Positions 42,725-52,894 of a stretch of 64,000 bases of DNA are shown here, in pieces. The notes beneath the pieces are model-generated. The model had not been told where the DNA came from. It searched no databases and was given only the letters and a program-made list of their open reading frames with translations. Positions within the stretch are counted from its first letter, which is position 1. Each line of letters begins with the position of its first letter. The stretch is taken from the NCBI GenBank assembly GCA_944472135.2, contig OX235264.1, positions 82,346,319-82,410,318 on the forward strand, read 5' to 3'. The position numbers and the translations under genes were made by a program. Origin of the DNA: Trichobilharzia regenti. Lineage: Eukaryota > Platyhelminthes > Trematoda > Strigeidida > Schistosomatidae.

Positions 42725-43315
42725 TTACCGGTGTCCAACAAATGGCGTGCAGTTCTTCTGCTTAATGTCTATGGGCCCTTTGGTGTCAGGTTCTTGGATA
42801 TGTGTTCAAATTGTTTTCAATAGTTTCTTTTATTTTTTTCTGATCTATGTACTTTAGCGAGTACATGTAAAGTGGTAGACTCAGCTGTGGGTAAAATGAG
42901 GAGAAAACTTGTCCACTTTTAATTATTCTTCTAAATGTCAGGTTGTTAATTTAACTTTCAGACGCAGGCACAACTTGCATGAACTGGTTAGTTCGCATGA
43001 TCCATTATTACAGATAACACAAAAGTTCAAGCTAAACTGAATTTGAAATACCATGGACTGGGTATTTCCTCTGATCTTTCCTAGTCTTCTCACATTTAAG
43101 TTTCTACGATGACATTTCTTTTTACCTTCTACCGTATCGCTTAGTCTCTACTTCATAAGTTTCTTAATTCTTGTATTCTGCCTATCCTTCTTTGTTGCTC
43201 CCTCTTAATCTTTCCTGGGCTACTTAAGAAAAACTTTACTAAAACGCGAAGGCCGCAAAAAGCTATCAGTAGGGTGTGTGGGTGTTTCTAAACCAACTTG
43301 TTAATACTGTTATAG
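42725..43315. other. No gene recognised
   Basis: AT-rich. No supported feature before the candidate exon at 43316. Confidence 0.4.
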
Positions 43316-43500
43316 GTAGAGACACGGATTCATGCAAGAAATTAGCGAATATATTATTGTCGGGCTTTGCGCATCCTCCCTGTACGCAGCTCTCCTCTTG
43401 CATCTCATCAAGTAGAACTAGAAGCAACTTAGAAGACTTTACAATCGGACTAATAAGTACAAAAACTGCACAATACTTTATCTGCAGCGCATTTTATTTG
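43316..43500 (+). CDS. Candidate internal exon, unrecognised
   Basis: AATACTGTTATAG before 43316 and GTGAGTAAAT from 43501 would be good splice sites for a 185-nt exon that is open in one frame (61 codons plus 2 bases). It encodes RDTDSCKKLANILLSGFAHP and then TQLSSCISSSRTRSNLEDF. I recognise no family and no partner exon. It could be a real exon, an old pseudogene or chance. Confidence 0.25.
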
Positions 43501-43985
43501 GTGAGTAAATTGCAAGGCATTACACTACTTGCTTACTCAGAAACACGTAAACGGTCCTTTTTATTCTTTCTTTCATTATTATGTCGTTGTTAATATTTTT
43601 ACTTCAATAAAATCTTATATTCATATTCAACAATATTATCAATGAAATGTCCTGTTCTGTTACCCCTGTAATGACAGAATTAGATGCAGTATTGGACTAC
43701 CTCCTGAAAACTCCATATTTTGCATCAAAAATACTGTTTGGAAAAGAGCTACTGCTATTATCTTAAACAGCTGCTCGTTTGGTACACATAGGCCCCCTTG
43801 GCAGCTGGATATGTTCTTTTCAGAATGATGTTCAGTATGCACTTTATTCTACTAACAATATGATCACCTATGAAGGCAGGCTACAGAAGGACAGACTTTT
43901 TCTCCACTCTACTGCAATTCACTTTTTCCAGGCAACCTTTTCTGGATAAAAGTTGTCGCGTAGGCATTATTCTAAAATACATAAC
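43501..43985. other. No gene recognised
   Basis: Sequence downstream of the candidate exon, AT-rich, no supported feature. Confidence 0.4.
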
Positions 43986-44185
43986 TCTTAGACCATTGAG
44001 CCACTGGGACCTGATCCAATGGTCTACAAGCTCGCTTTGTAACCAGAAGGTTCTGTGCTTGAGCCACAGTGAGCGCGTAGTGCTGAAGAGTCCCAAACTA
44101 GGCTGATAAAACAGATGTCCAGTAATCCCAGCTTCTCCAGTGGTTCCTTAACTGATGTCAGCTCATCATGAAAACCTCCATGCAA
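43986..44185 (+). repeat. SINE-B copy with inverted head stub
   Basis: A short (-) head piece (AGACCATTGAGCCACTGGGA) is followed by a (+) head (CAATGGTCTACAAGCTCGC), hammerhead-like stretch (GTGCTGAAGAGTCCC, CTGATAAAACAGATGTCCAG) and tail. Confidence 0.7.
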
Positions 44186-44189
44186 TCAA

Positions 44190-44595
44190 AATGTATTTTA
44201 GGGTTTTGATAATTCTTTTCCCCATTGATTTGCCTGTATTTTTATTCAAATGATCAGTTCAAAGTTTGCTTGATTCTTTGCACACAATTGTCTATTCCAA
44301 TTATTACAATACCTGATCCTCTTTCAGGTGGGACAGTAACAATAGATTCATTGTGAGTTCGGTTTTTTAATGTCGTTTAATGATCTCCCGATAAAGCTAC
44401 ACTTCTTGAATTTCTCTATCTGATGTATCGACTAGTCACACCAAAATGTCAAGATATAAACCAACCTTGGTTCTCGTCATTCACTGGATTTGGTTTAGAC
44501 AGTTGGAGATACAAAATTTCGAGCTGGGTTTCAAAGTCAATTTTGTTGGTAAATTTTGTGAGAATATGGAATTTGAATCCAAGTGAAAGAACATC
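44190..44595. other. No gene recognised
   Basis: No supported feature. Confidence 0.4.
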
Positions 44596-44599
44596 TGTC

Positions 44600-44820
44600 C
44601 CTATTAGATGGTTGGAGGCAATCGGCTGGAAGCCTACCGCCTAGGTTTCGTACCAGTCGGCACTCATCAGCAAGGCGTATCTGCAACATCAAGGAACTTC
44701 ATGTCCCTTCTGAGATTCGAACCCACGTCACTCAGTGCTGCAGTCAGAGACGTTAACACTGAGCTATTCGGGCTCGTGATTGACTTCCTGTAGGACTGTA
44801 GTGGGTATTTTTTGATTGCA
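44600..44820 (-). repeat. SINE-F copy
   Basis: The - strand head lies at about 44720-44780 (CCGAATAGCTCAGTG; B box GGGTTCGAATCTC). The body reads GCAGATACGCCTTGCTGATG, AGTGCCGACTGGTACGAAAC, CTAGGCGG, GGCTTCCAGCCG. The hammerhead core CTGATGA and GAAA are intact. The cleavage triplet position reads GGC and stem I is disrupted. Confidence 0.75.
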
Positions 44821-44828
44821 CACACAGA

Positions 44829-44930
44829 TGCGCCTTGCTGATGAGTGCCAACTAGCACGAAACCTAGGTCCAAGGCTTCCAGCCGATTGCTTCCAACTGT
44901 CTAATATCAACAATCCACAGTGTACCGCAA
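44829..44930 (+). repeat. SINE-F 3' piece, inverted partner
   Basis: It starts just before the hammerhead (GATGCGCCTTG) and runs through GGCTTCCAGCCGATTGC to about 44915. It is in inverse orientation to the copy at 44600-44820. Confidence 0.7.
44832..44876 (+). ncRNA. Hammerhead ribozyme, consensus-perfect core (type I, minimal stem III)
   Basis: Stem I GCCTTG (44832-44837) pairs with CAAGGC (44871-44876). Core CTGATGA is at 44838-44844. Stem II is GTGC and GCAC around a 6-base loop. GAAA is at 44859-44862. Stem III is the palindrome CCTAGG (44863-44868), then TC, so the cut would fall after GTC at 44870. All invariant hammerhead positions are met. A palindromic stem III with no loop suggests activity as a dimer, as in other animal satellite hammerheads. 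Confidence 0.8.
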
Positions 44931-45059
44931 TGGCGAGCCACCTAGTATGGTAGCCACATTGCAAGCTTGACTGATAGAATTCAGTCTATACTGAGCTTTG
45001 AACTAGACGCATTACACTAGTTACTGACTAGTGTGCAATCAAAAAAATCATCTGTCACT

Positions 45060-45408
45060 ATCCGACCAATTTCGGGAATTCAATAGTTCCACAAGAACAT
45101 TTTGAAAGTTCTCTGAAATACTTTCATTCAAATTTTCCAAAACTTCAGTCTTTGACATGGTTTTCTCAAATTCTGTGCTGGTTTTGGTTTGAACTTCTCG
45201 AAATGACTTATGTTACTTACCGGTCTTATCAATCAATCCTTTTCCGCAGAGAAAAGGCCTGCAAATTATATACTATAGTGTTCATTTTGTAACCGATTGA
45301 GAAGTTAACATAAAATAATTTATATTGAGTTTATGTTATTCTGGTACGTTTGTCTTTTTTTTCAATTTCTTGAATGTTATAACATAATATATACTATACA
45401 ATTGGTGG
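45060..45408. other. No gene recognised
   Basis: AT-rich. Bases 44940-45055 before it carry SINE-F upstream flank (ACTAGTTACTGACTAGTG). Confidence 0.4.
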
Positions 45409-45410
45409 AT

Positions 45411-45571
45411 GGTGGATAGCAGTTGAATCCAGGAAGCGCATTTCGTCCTAATTGGGACTCGTCAGCTGGATGTACCTGCATTTCTCAGTGAGTGATGATA
45501 TTCCCACCGAGGCTCGAACCCAGTACCCATAGTTTCAAACGCCAAAGCGTTATCCACTAGACCACTTGGGC
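45411..45571 (-). repeat. Sm-alpha-type SINE, inverted member of a pair
   Basis: On the - strand: tRNA-like head (B box GGGTTCGAGCCTC), then ATCCAG, CTGACGA, GTCC...GGAC, GAAA, TGCGCTTC, CTGGAT. The hammerhead core has one change (CTGACGA for CTGATGA), at the tolerated position 7. Stem I (6 pairs) and stem II are intact. Confidence 0.8.
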
Positions 45572-45740
45572 GTTTGAAACTATGGGTACTGGGTTCGAGC
45601 CTCGGTGGGAACATCATCACTCACTGGGAAATGCAGGTACATCCAGCTGACGAGTCCCAATTAGGCCGAAATGCGCTTCCTGGATTCCACTGCTATCCAC
45701 CATCCACCAATTGTATAGTAATTGAATCCCCAGACATCGT
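45572..45740 (+). repeat. Sm-alpha-type SINE, + member of the pair
   Basis: It starts within the tRNA-like head (GTTTGAAACTATGGGTACTG) and carries the same hammerhead at about 45646-45695 (ATCCAG, CTGACGA, GTCC...GGCC, GAAA, TGCGCTTC, CTGGAT). Stem II has one A-to-C change relative to the partner, leaving one mismatch. Confidence 0.8.
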
Positions 45741-46077
45741 CAAAGCATCTGCACAAGAAGCCGACATGTCTATCTGAGACCGAGCACTTCGGTCCAATCA
45801 ATCGACGGGAAAATCAAAAAATTCAATTCAATAAATAATATATACTACTTTTCAGTAGCTTGAATTTCAAAACGAAATAATGTTCGGAACATTTGTTTTC
45901 ATTAACTTCAAATATTCCCATTATTAACACCAGAACAAGACATATAAGCGAACAGTATTGTTTTCAATTAAATTTTCTTCAGAGTTTACTATAATTAAAA
46001 TAGATTCATAAATAAAACCTTTAACCAATGACGGTGATTTTGTGGATCAAATAATAATGATAATTTGTTTTTTTTCA

Positions 46078-46280
46078 AGTGTTGGTTTTGTAGGGTTTTG
46101 GTTTGATTGTATGGAGGATTTAATCATGAGCTGACATAAGTTAGAGAACCACTGGAAAACCTGGGAGTACTGGTGGGTGCGTACTGCTGAGGAGTCCCAA
46201 ACTAGGACGAAACAGCTCTCCAGTACTCCCAGGGTTTCCAGTGGTTCTCTAACTGATGTCAGCTCATGATTAAATCCTCC
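46078..46280. repeat. Fold-back SINE-B pair, junction at hammerhead cleavage site
   Basis: The (-) tail arm 46078-46172 stops at GAGTACTGG, then the (+) arm starts at TGGGTGCGTACTG. The (+) hammerhead-like unit (46181-46226) reads GTACTG, CTGAGGA, GTCC...GGAC, GAAA, CAGCTC, TC, CAGTAC. Same architecture as 14733-14940. Confidence 0.75.
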
Positions 46281-46299
46281 ATATAATTTGTTTTGACGA

Positions 46300-46500
46300 G
46301 TTTGACCATGGGATTGATATCAGTTAGAAAAGCACTGAAAATCATGGATTACTGCAAGACAGCTGTTTCATCTTAGTTTAGGAATCGTCGGAAGTACCCA
46401 CCCACCGCTAGGGATCAAATCCAGGACCTTGAGGTTACAACGCAAGCTTGTATACTATTCAGCCATTGTGAACCGATTTAATAACCGATGAATTCTAACT
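46300..46500 (-). repeat. SINE-C copy
   Basis: On the - strand: decayed B box (GGATTTGATCCC), GGTGGGTGGGTACTTCCGAC, GATTCC, GATGAAACAGCTGTC and the tail CTAACTGATATCAATCCC. Confidence 0.7.
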
Positions 46501-46929
46501 TCTACTATTAATACTAATAATGTTGTAAGTGTTTTGAACTTCATTAATAACGATGATTATAATGATAGCAAAATAATGATGACAGCCCTCCCACCCATTC
46601 TTATTTTTCATTTCCTTCGTACTTTTATGATATTTATTTAAACTCTGATTATCTGTCCACTTCAAATTACGCAACTTTTAAGATGTGACCTAATTTATTT
46701 ATTGAATTGTCTACATATACACATATATTACTATCATCGTTGTTATTATCGCTACCTGCATAAGCCTCATTAACATTATTTTGTTGTCATTATAATCATC
46801 GTTGTTACTGACGTTCAAAACACTCAATACATTATTATTATTATTATTTGATCCACAAATTCACCGTCATTGGTTAAAATTTTTATAAATAAATCTATGC
46901 AAATTAGAGTAAAGCTTGAGGAAGATCTA

Positions 46930-47630
46930 GTCGTTAGTGATTTCTTTATTCTTCCTGAATTTTTCTCTTATCTTTTTCTTTTCTTGTCACAACTATTTCC
47001 CTGGATCACAGTAATGAAGTAGAAACACCTATTCCACATTCGAATTGCTCGAGCGTAGTGTTACGCGTTTCCTGCATTTATTAAATTTAGTGATAAGGAC
47101 CCTCGTTTTGAAACCTTTTCATCAACTATAAACTGAACAGATGTTACTGTGAACATTGTATACCAATGTTGTACTTACCACTAACTGCATATCTGTCGAA
47201 CTTCTCAATTTCCAGATCCAGGAACCCAGATTTTGATATCTTTTAAACCATGTCAGCCATTTTATACCTCCAGTTACCTAATTATAACCCAAACGTTTCA
47301 AGCTCCCACGTAAAACTCAACAGGCAATCGACATTCATTTGTATATAACTTTGATATAGCTTATTAATTCCTAGTGTACAATATGGTGGGAGAATTTCTT
47401 CAAACACTTATTTGTGAGTCCCTTTCTTTTTAACATATTGGATTTCAGAACATTAACACATTATTGTTTATTTTAATTTTGTCGTAAGCTTCAAGGTTAA
47501 AATATCCAACAATTTATGATATTTTACACGTGTAACTGAGTGAACATAGCTCACTGTAATGACATTTTTGCGACCACCAGTGGTAAGAACACAATATTCA
47601 GCGAAGAGACTCTTTTCAATGAATTTATTA
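46930..47630. other. No gene recognised
   Basis: AT-rich, no supported feature. Confidence 0.4.
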
Positions 47631-47631
47631 C

Positions 47632-48835
47632 CAAGCTGTGCAATCGTATATATATATATATATATATCGTTTTCAGGAAATTATATCCGGCGAAGGAATT
47701 AGATCAAAGGTGTGAATACATGAAATAATAATAGTATGAAACGCAAGTAAAATACTTATGATTATAACCATAGTTAAATGTCAAGTGGTAGAATAATTAA
47801 TGTCACATATAATCAAACATAATACAAAGATAAGCAGTCTAAACTGGTCACTGACTCAGTTCCAAAGAAAACCTTATTCATGAACTTGGAATTCAAAGGT
47901 GATCAAGCTTCAGATATGCTCAAAGACCGTCTCTCTAAATCAGTCAGTAAGACGTTCTTTGCATCAAAATTACAAATGACGTTCATCAGCCACAAGTTGT
48001 TCTCCATCTATGTAAAAGATAAGCTCTCCCATCTGGCCGCCTCCATGTGCATTTATCAGTACACCTTCTCTTGTGGAGCAAGATATATTGGCCATAGCCA
48101 GAGGACGCTTTCCACACGGATACGAGAACATATTCCAGCATGGTTTCACAAGAAAGAAAGGAAGTGTGTGCGAAGCTCCGTTCTAGAACACGTGATCGAC
48201 TTCTGTCACTCTCCCAACCCTGACCGTGATTTTAAGATCATCTACCGAATCCATGCTAACTTTCCGGCCGCGGTTTCTTCATGACAGACTTTTAAAGACA
48301 GCGGAGGCCTTGGAAATACATGACTTTAAGCCAGACCTTTGTGTACAAAAGAAGTATGTACAACCTTTACTTTTGCCTTGGCCGTAGAGGGATAGACATT
48401 TATTGATTTTGTTTATTTAGTTGTTCTATGTACCTTTCCATTATTACTACGATTATTATTATTATTACTAATATTCTCACTATGAATTGTTTCCACTTGT
48501 ACCATTTGTCATTCTAAACCCAAAATTATTAATTTTTTATTTTTACAATATTGAATTTTATCTTATCGAATTTCACACCATGTTATGTAACATTTTATAT
48601 TCGTCTACTAATACTATAATTATGTGCCTTTTTCCAGCATCTATACACCTTATGTATTATTCTATATATGACATTAATTATTTTTCCATTTGACATTTAA
48701 CTATGATTATAATCACAAATATTTTAATTGCATTTCATACTACTATTATCATTTCATGTATTCAAAACTTTGATCTAATTTTCTCACCGGATATAATTCC
48801 TTAAAAACCATATACATACATTCGTACAGCTTGAT
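47632..48835 (+). mobile_element. Penelope-like element PLE4 with inverted ends
   Basis: Inverted arms of about 140 bp lie at 47632-47784 and 48692-48835. Diagnostic pairs are GAATACATGAAATAATAATA with TTCATGTATTC, and GGAAATTATATCCGG with CCGGATATAATTCC. Between them is a GIY-YIG remnant and a 3' UTR. The left arm contains an AT run (about 47647-47668). Confidence 0.75.
47880..48387 (+). pseudogene. PLE4 GIY-YIG endonuclease part, frameshifted
   Basis: Frame 1 (47880-48284): DMLKDRLSKSVSKTFFAS, VKDKLSHLAASMCIYQYTFS, CGARYIGHSQRTLSTRIREH, LEHVIDFCHSPNPDRDFKII. After a frame change near 48275 it continues LHDRLLKTAEALEIHDFKPD, then LCVQKKYVQPLLLPWP and TAG at 48385. The YIG motif is intact (YIGHS). 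No RT domain remains. Confidence 0.78.
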
Positions 48836-48869
48836 AATAAATTTGTTTGATTGTATGAAAGATTTCACC

Positions 48870-49195
48870 ACTGGAAAACTGGGTACAGTGGGTCGAATAT
48901 GGGGCAGTAACTCATCGAAGAAGACATTGCGAAGTGGTCGCGCTATGTCGTGAACTGGAAGAAGTTAGAATTCAAGAACCAATGGATAGGGTCCCAGTGG
49001 CTCAATGGTCTACGAGCTCGCCTTGTAACCAGAAGGTCCTCGGTTCGAACCCCGGTGGGTGAGTACTAATGAAGAGTCCCAAACTAGGACGAAACAGCTG
49101 TCCAGTACTCCCAGGTTTTCCAGTGGTTCTCTAACTGACGTCAGCTCATGGTGAAATCTTCCATACAATCAAACAAAATCCCTACAAAACCATTA
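48870..49195 (+). repeat. SINE-B, long form
   Basis: Upstream module (GGGGCAGTAACTCATCGAAG...), head with B box CGGTTCGAACCCC, hammerhead-like unit (GTACTAATGAAGAGTC, GGACGAAACAGCTGTCCAGT) and tail ending CAAAATCCCTACAAAACC. Confidence 0.8.
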
Positions 49196-49199
49196 CTTG

Positions 49200-50030
49200 A
49201 AAATAAATTTGTTATTAAATTATTGAAGAAACTACTGGTGTCATAAGAAAATGACGTAAACTGCGAAGAAAATTTTCTTTTTGATGATCCATTTCCATAA
49301 GCTGTACAATCTTAACTATATTCAATAAAAAATTCATGAGACCAATCAGATACTGATAAAATTTGTCTTCAGGAACATCTTACGTAATGTAAGGCGTAGT
49401 CTAGAAGGGATGACTAATTGGAAATTTGAAAAGCGGCAGAAGTTGGCATGGCGTAACAAGTGTGAGATAATGACTAATTAATATAATTGTGTAGAGTGGT
49501 CAAAAACTAGTGGAAAGATTATAAAGTGTTTCCGTAAAATCTGTATGAAAATGCATTGTTAATAATAAACAGCAGCAGAGTGACAATAAAATAAGGATGA
49601 TTAGAATTATAATAATGGTAAACTTAGATAATATAAGGAATTATAGTGAGAATTTTACTCTAGCCATGGTAGGGCGGGAGAATGTATGTGGTGGTTTTGA
49701 ATGCAGAGGTCAGGCTTCAGATCACGAATAACCAATGATTTAGCTATGTATAGATGGCGTATTAGAAGTCCTTTCATGCGATATTGAGGGACTCTGTGTA
49801 GCACTGGAAAGCATTCATGTGCGGGTGCTCGATGTCCAAAATTGTCAAGGTGTTCGAGGATTGAGCCACCAGTATTCTTCTTTTCTCCTCTGGCTGGCTA
49901 GCCATGGTGGACAGTGTTCCAGAATACGTTTGTGAACTTGAAATTGCGTACAGCCACAGTGCGGTGGCTAAAAGCGGTATCTTGTCCCTAACATTAGACT
50001 GAATAAATTGTCTGCTGGCGACCGTGATGT
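49200..50030. other. No gene recognised
   Basis: No conserved frame. The stretch 49660-50030 is less AT-rich, with no identifiable motif. Confidence 0.4.
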
Positions 50031-50034
50031 GTAA

Positions 50035-50225
50035 GGTGGCGAACCCGTGGATAGAGTCTCAGTCGCTTAATGGTCTACTAGCTTGCCTTGTAACCAGAAG
50101 GTCCTAAGGTCGAACACTGTGGGTCAGCATGGTTGAAGAATCCGAATTGGGACGAAACAGCTGTCCAGTACTGAGTATTTTCCAATGGTTTTCTGACTGA
50201 TGTCAACTTGTGATAAAACCTATAT
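50035..50225 (+). repeat. SINE-B copy
   Basis: Head (CAGTCGCTTAATGGTCTACT), AAGGTCGAACACTGTGGG, hammerhead-like remnant (GAAGAATCCG, GGGACGAAACAGCTGTCCAG) and tail. Confidence 0.7.
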
Positions 50226-50384
50226 TTATCTCTCTCACACCACTGAATATAACTCACCCCCCGAAAGTTAGGTTTTTTTTATTACAAATGCATTAGCATG
50301 TCAATCTATTGTTTATTCACATTTTATTTAGTGTTTCCGATAGCTGTGTATTTAATGTCTACAAATCCGGATTGAAATCATGGA

Positions 50385-50545
50385 TTAATATTCCCCCTTC
50401 CACTTGTTCCTTATTACACTTTCTGGCATAGTTTTAATACGCCTTTATTGGTTGCGATATTCTAACTTTTATGGATTTCTAACTGTAGAGCCTGACGAAG
50501 TTATTGAAGTCGATCATTTGCACAAAAATATTTTCTTTTTCTGGA
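50385..50545 (+). mobile_element. PLE type-A 3'-end fragment
   Basis: Matches 5425-5570: CACTTTCTGGCATAG, CGCCTTTATTGG, GTAGAGCCTGACGAAG. The hammerhead-like unit is decayed (CTGACGA kept; GAAG in place of GAAA). Confidence 0.55.
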
Positions 50546-50589
50546 TATACTATGGGGGGATATCTAAATTACTGAAATAATGTTCTCAA

Positions 50590-50815
50590 TCCTGGCTTCT
50601 CTGGTGGAGCATAGAACCGTAAGCATTGAAATCCCAGTGAAAGGGGTGTTGCTTAAACAAGGTGGGGTTGATAGCCTCACTTCTAACGTTCCCTTTTTCT
50701 CAGGCTTACTACTAATTAAGCGGCGTCAAGGTGTGTGTCATCTGGGAATACAACCGAATTCTCATGGTCCACTGACAATTATTCTACCACTGAACCAACG
50801 ATGTACATTAAATTG
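50590..50815 (-). repeat. SINE-D copy, very diverged
   Basis: Order of tail (GGTGGAGCATAGAACC), body (GGTGGGGTTGATAGCCTCAC) and head position is kept on the - strand, but the head is hardly recognisable. Confidence 0.5.
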
Positions 50816-50819
50816 ATCT

Positions 50820-51354
50820 ACCATATAATTATCGACCAAAACTTACATTTATTTCTTTGAATTTTTAAACATTTCTACTTTAGTAATCACCAGCAATTCG
50901 TTTCAACAAATACATACTTATTTCGATAGCACTTTCCGACTTTCCATCACTGCTAATGCATTCATGTTTCAAATAACATTTAAAATATCATGCCTAGGGG
51001 TGTAGTAGTGAATGATAATAAAAAAAAGTCCAATGTGTGATTTAAAATAAACCAATTTATATGAACAGCTTTAACATAATTCATACAAGTGTGAAAATAT
51101 ATTATATTTATGCCTTCATATATGCAATGATTATTTTCACATCCATCTTTTTTTTCACAATCTCTTCCTCATCACGTGTAGCCTTTTATTTATTTAATTT
51201 CTATCTCACCATGTGACACTGTTTTTCTATCCTATCCTAGTTTACATTTATTCTTCTCTACAATTATCAGTACAAATGAATCTAATTCCAGTAGATTTTA
51301 CAGAAATACGATTCATCTACTAATGAGTAACTAAACGGTTTTTAGAGTTGATTT
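50820..51354. other. No gene recognised
   Basis: AT-rich, no supported feature. Confidence 0.4.
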
Positions 51355-51590
51355 GTAGGGATTAGATTTGTTTTTCGAGCTTTTCGATGCACAAATTGAT
51401 ATAAATTAGAATTCATCGGCTATTGAATCGGATCCGAATGGCTGAATGGTATACGAGCTTGCTTTTTAACCAGAACCCCAATGGGTGTGTACTGCCTATG
51501 TATCCCAAAATAAGATGAAATAGCTGTCTGGCAGTACTTCCCGGTTTTTAGTGGTTCTCTAACTGATATCAATTCGTGGTTGAACTCGAA
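51355..51590 (+). repeat. SINE-C copy, diverged
   Basis: Head (CGAATGGCTGAATGGTATAC), GGGTGTGTACTGCC, ATGTATCCC, AGATGAAATAGCTGTCTGGC, tail CTAACTGATATCAATTCGTG. Confidence 0.65.
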
Positions 51591-51757
51591 AAATAAAGGT
51601 TTTTATAAAAGTACTAACCTCTAAAAGCATATGAATTAAGTATGTTTGTATAAAAGCCATATTCTTCATCTTTTTTCTGGCTGCAGAAGGTGTTTTTTTA
51701 TATATTTCAGTATAGATTCAGCTGCTAACTGACATCATTTGGAGAGTCATTGGAAAT

Positions 51758-52893
51758 TCAAGGAATCTTCCAGAGTGTGTGGCTTTTCTATATATCGTTG
51801 TTTTTATGCCACCATCTGTCAAACATAGGCAGTTTCAGAACTGCCTATATTAGACTGCAAACTACAAAGAATGACAGATGGTGGCATAAAAACAACGATA
51901 TATAGAAAAGCCACACACTCTGGAAGATTCCTTGATTATCACTCAGCTCATCCACTCTCGGTAAAACGAGGACTAATACAAGGTCTTGCAGATAGAATAC
52001 GTAGACTTACAACAACACCAGAGGACCAGTGTAAGGAAATAAAAGTCCTATTCCAAATGCTACTCAAAAACAACTACCCTAAAGAATTTATAGAAGATAA
52101 TATAAAAGAGAGAAAAAAGAGGGAAAAACTGGAGAATAACAAGATGGAAGAATGGAAAAAGACAGTCACAATACCATATAAAAATGGTACACCAGAGGCA
52201 ATACAAAGAAACCTCAAAAATATCGGCATTCGAACAACCTTTAAACCGACGAATCTAATCAAAAATAAAATAAATCCACTGAAAGATCCCATAAAAATGA
52301 TGGATAAAAACAATCTGATTTACAAAATATCTTGTGCTGACTGTCCGATTAAATATGTGGGGCAAACGTCCAGATCACTTAAAATAAGAGTGAATGAACA
52401 TAATCGCCTGCTTAACCAAAGGTCAACCAACAGGGACACAAGCTTACAAAAATCTTGAAAAAAATCATCGACAGCTGCACATGCATGGGACAAAAACCAC
52501 AATATCGATTGGGACAATGTGTGTATTCTAAAAACAAACATGAACAAATGGAAAGAAAGACTCATAACAAAATCGATGTTCATTAAAGTCACACCGGATA
52601 CATGTAACAAGGGTGATTCAGTACAGCTATCAACAACTTGGAATATAATTCTAAATACAAACACATGAATGAATGTGGAGTATAATTCTGAACACACATA
52701 TGCACACACACAAAACATGAATGAGCAAAAAATAATAATAATGAACTATATATATATGAGTACAAATCATAAATGTGTGAATAAAACAATTCCAACAGTG
52801 GTGTGAACACGAGCAGTAATTTTGCTCGAAATATTACCAATAACAAAACTTATCATTGTGTGTAAACTATTAAAATATAATTATACTTTATTT
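51758..52893 (+). mobile_element. Penelope-like element PLE5 with 63-bp perfect inverted repeat at 5' end
   Basis: Bases 51758-51820 are the exact reverse complement of 51873-51935, separated by 52 bases. The coding remnant 51851-52458 and its broken continuation follow, then a 3' UTR ending in TTATACTTTATTT. The 3' end recurs at 58745-59194. Confidence 0.8.
51851..52670 (+). pseudogene. PLE5 protein, RT end and GIY-YIG, broken
   Basis: Open from 51871 to a stop at 52456. It has TTIYRKATHSGRFLDYHSAH (end of the RT), QMLLKNNYPKEFIEDNIKER (linker), TFKPTNLIKNKINPLKDPI, then LIYKISCADCPIKYVGQTSR and IRVNEHN (GIY-YIG with CxxC, YVGQT and EH intact). After the stop the pieces continue out of frame, with words equivalent to HNIDWDNVCILKTNMNKWKE, SMFIKVTPDTCNKGDS. 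The RT catalytic region is missing. Confidence 0.8.
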
Positions 52894-52894
52894 A

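Larger units (their letters stand above)
45930..46925. mobile_element. Fold-back PLE2 tail with nested SINEs
   Basis: Arm 1 (45935-46062 and 46500-46570) has the orientation of 23640-23830. Arm 2 (46570-46925) is the inverse and matches 23670-24007. Arm 1 is split by two SINEs (46078-46280 and 46300-46500). It has no coding part, so it is a palindrome of the PLE2 3' UTR. Confidence 0.7.

Noticed and set aside
47647..47668. AT dinucleotide runs (also 17838, 25347) as special sites
   Set aside because: Ordinary microsatellites, often at repeat ends.
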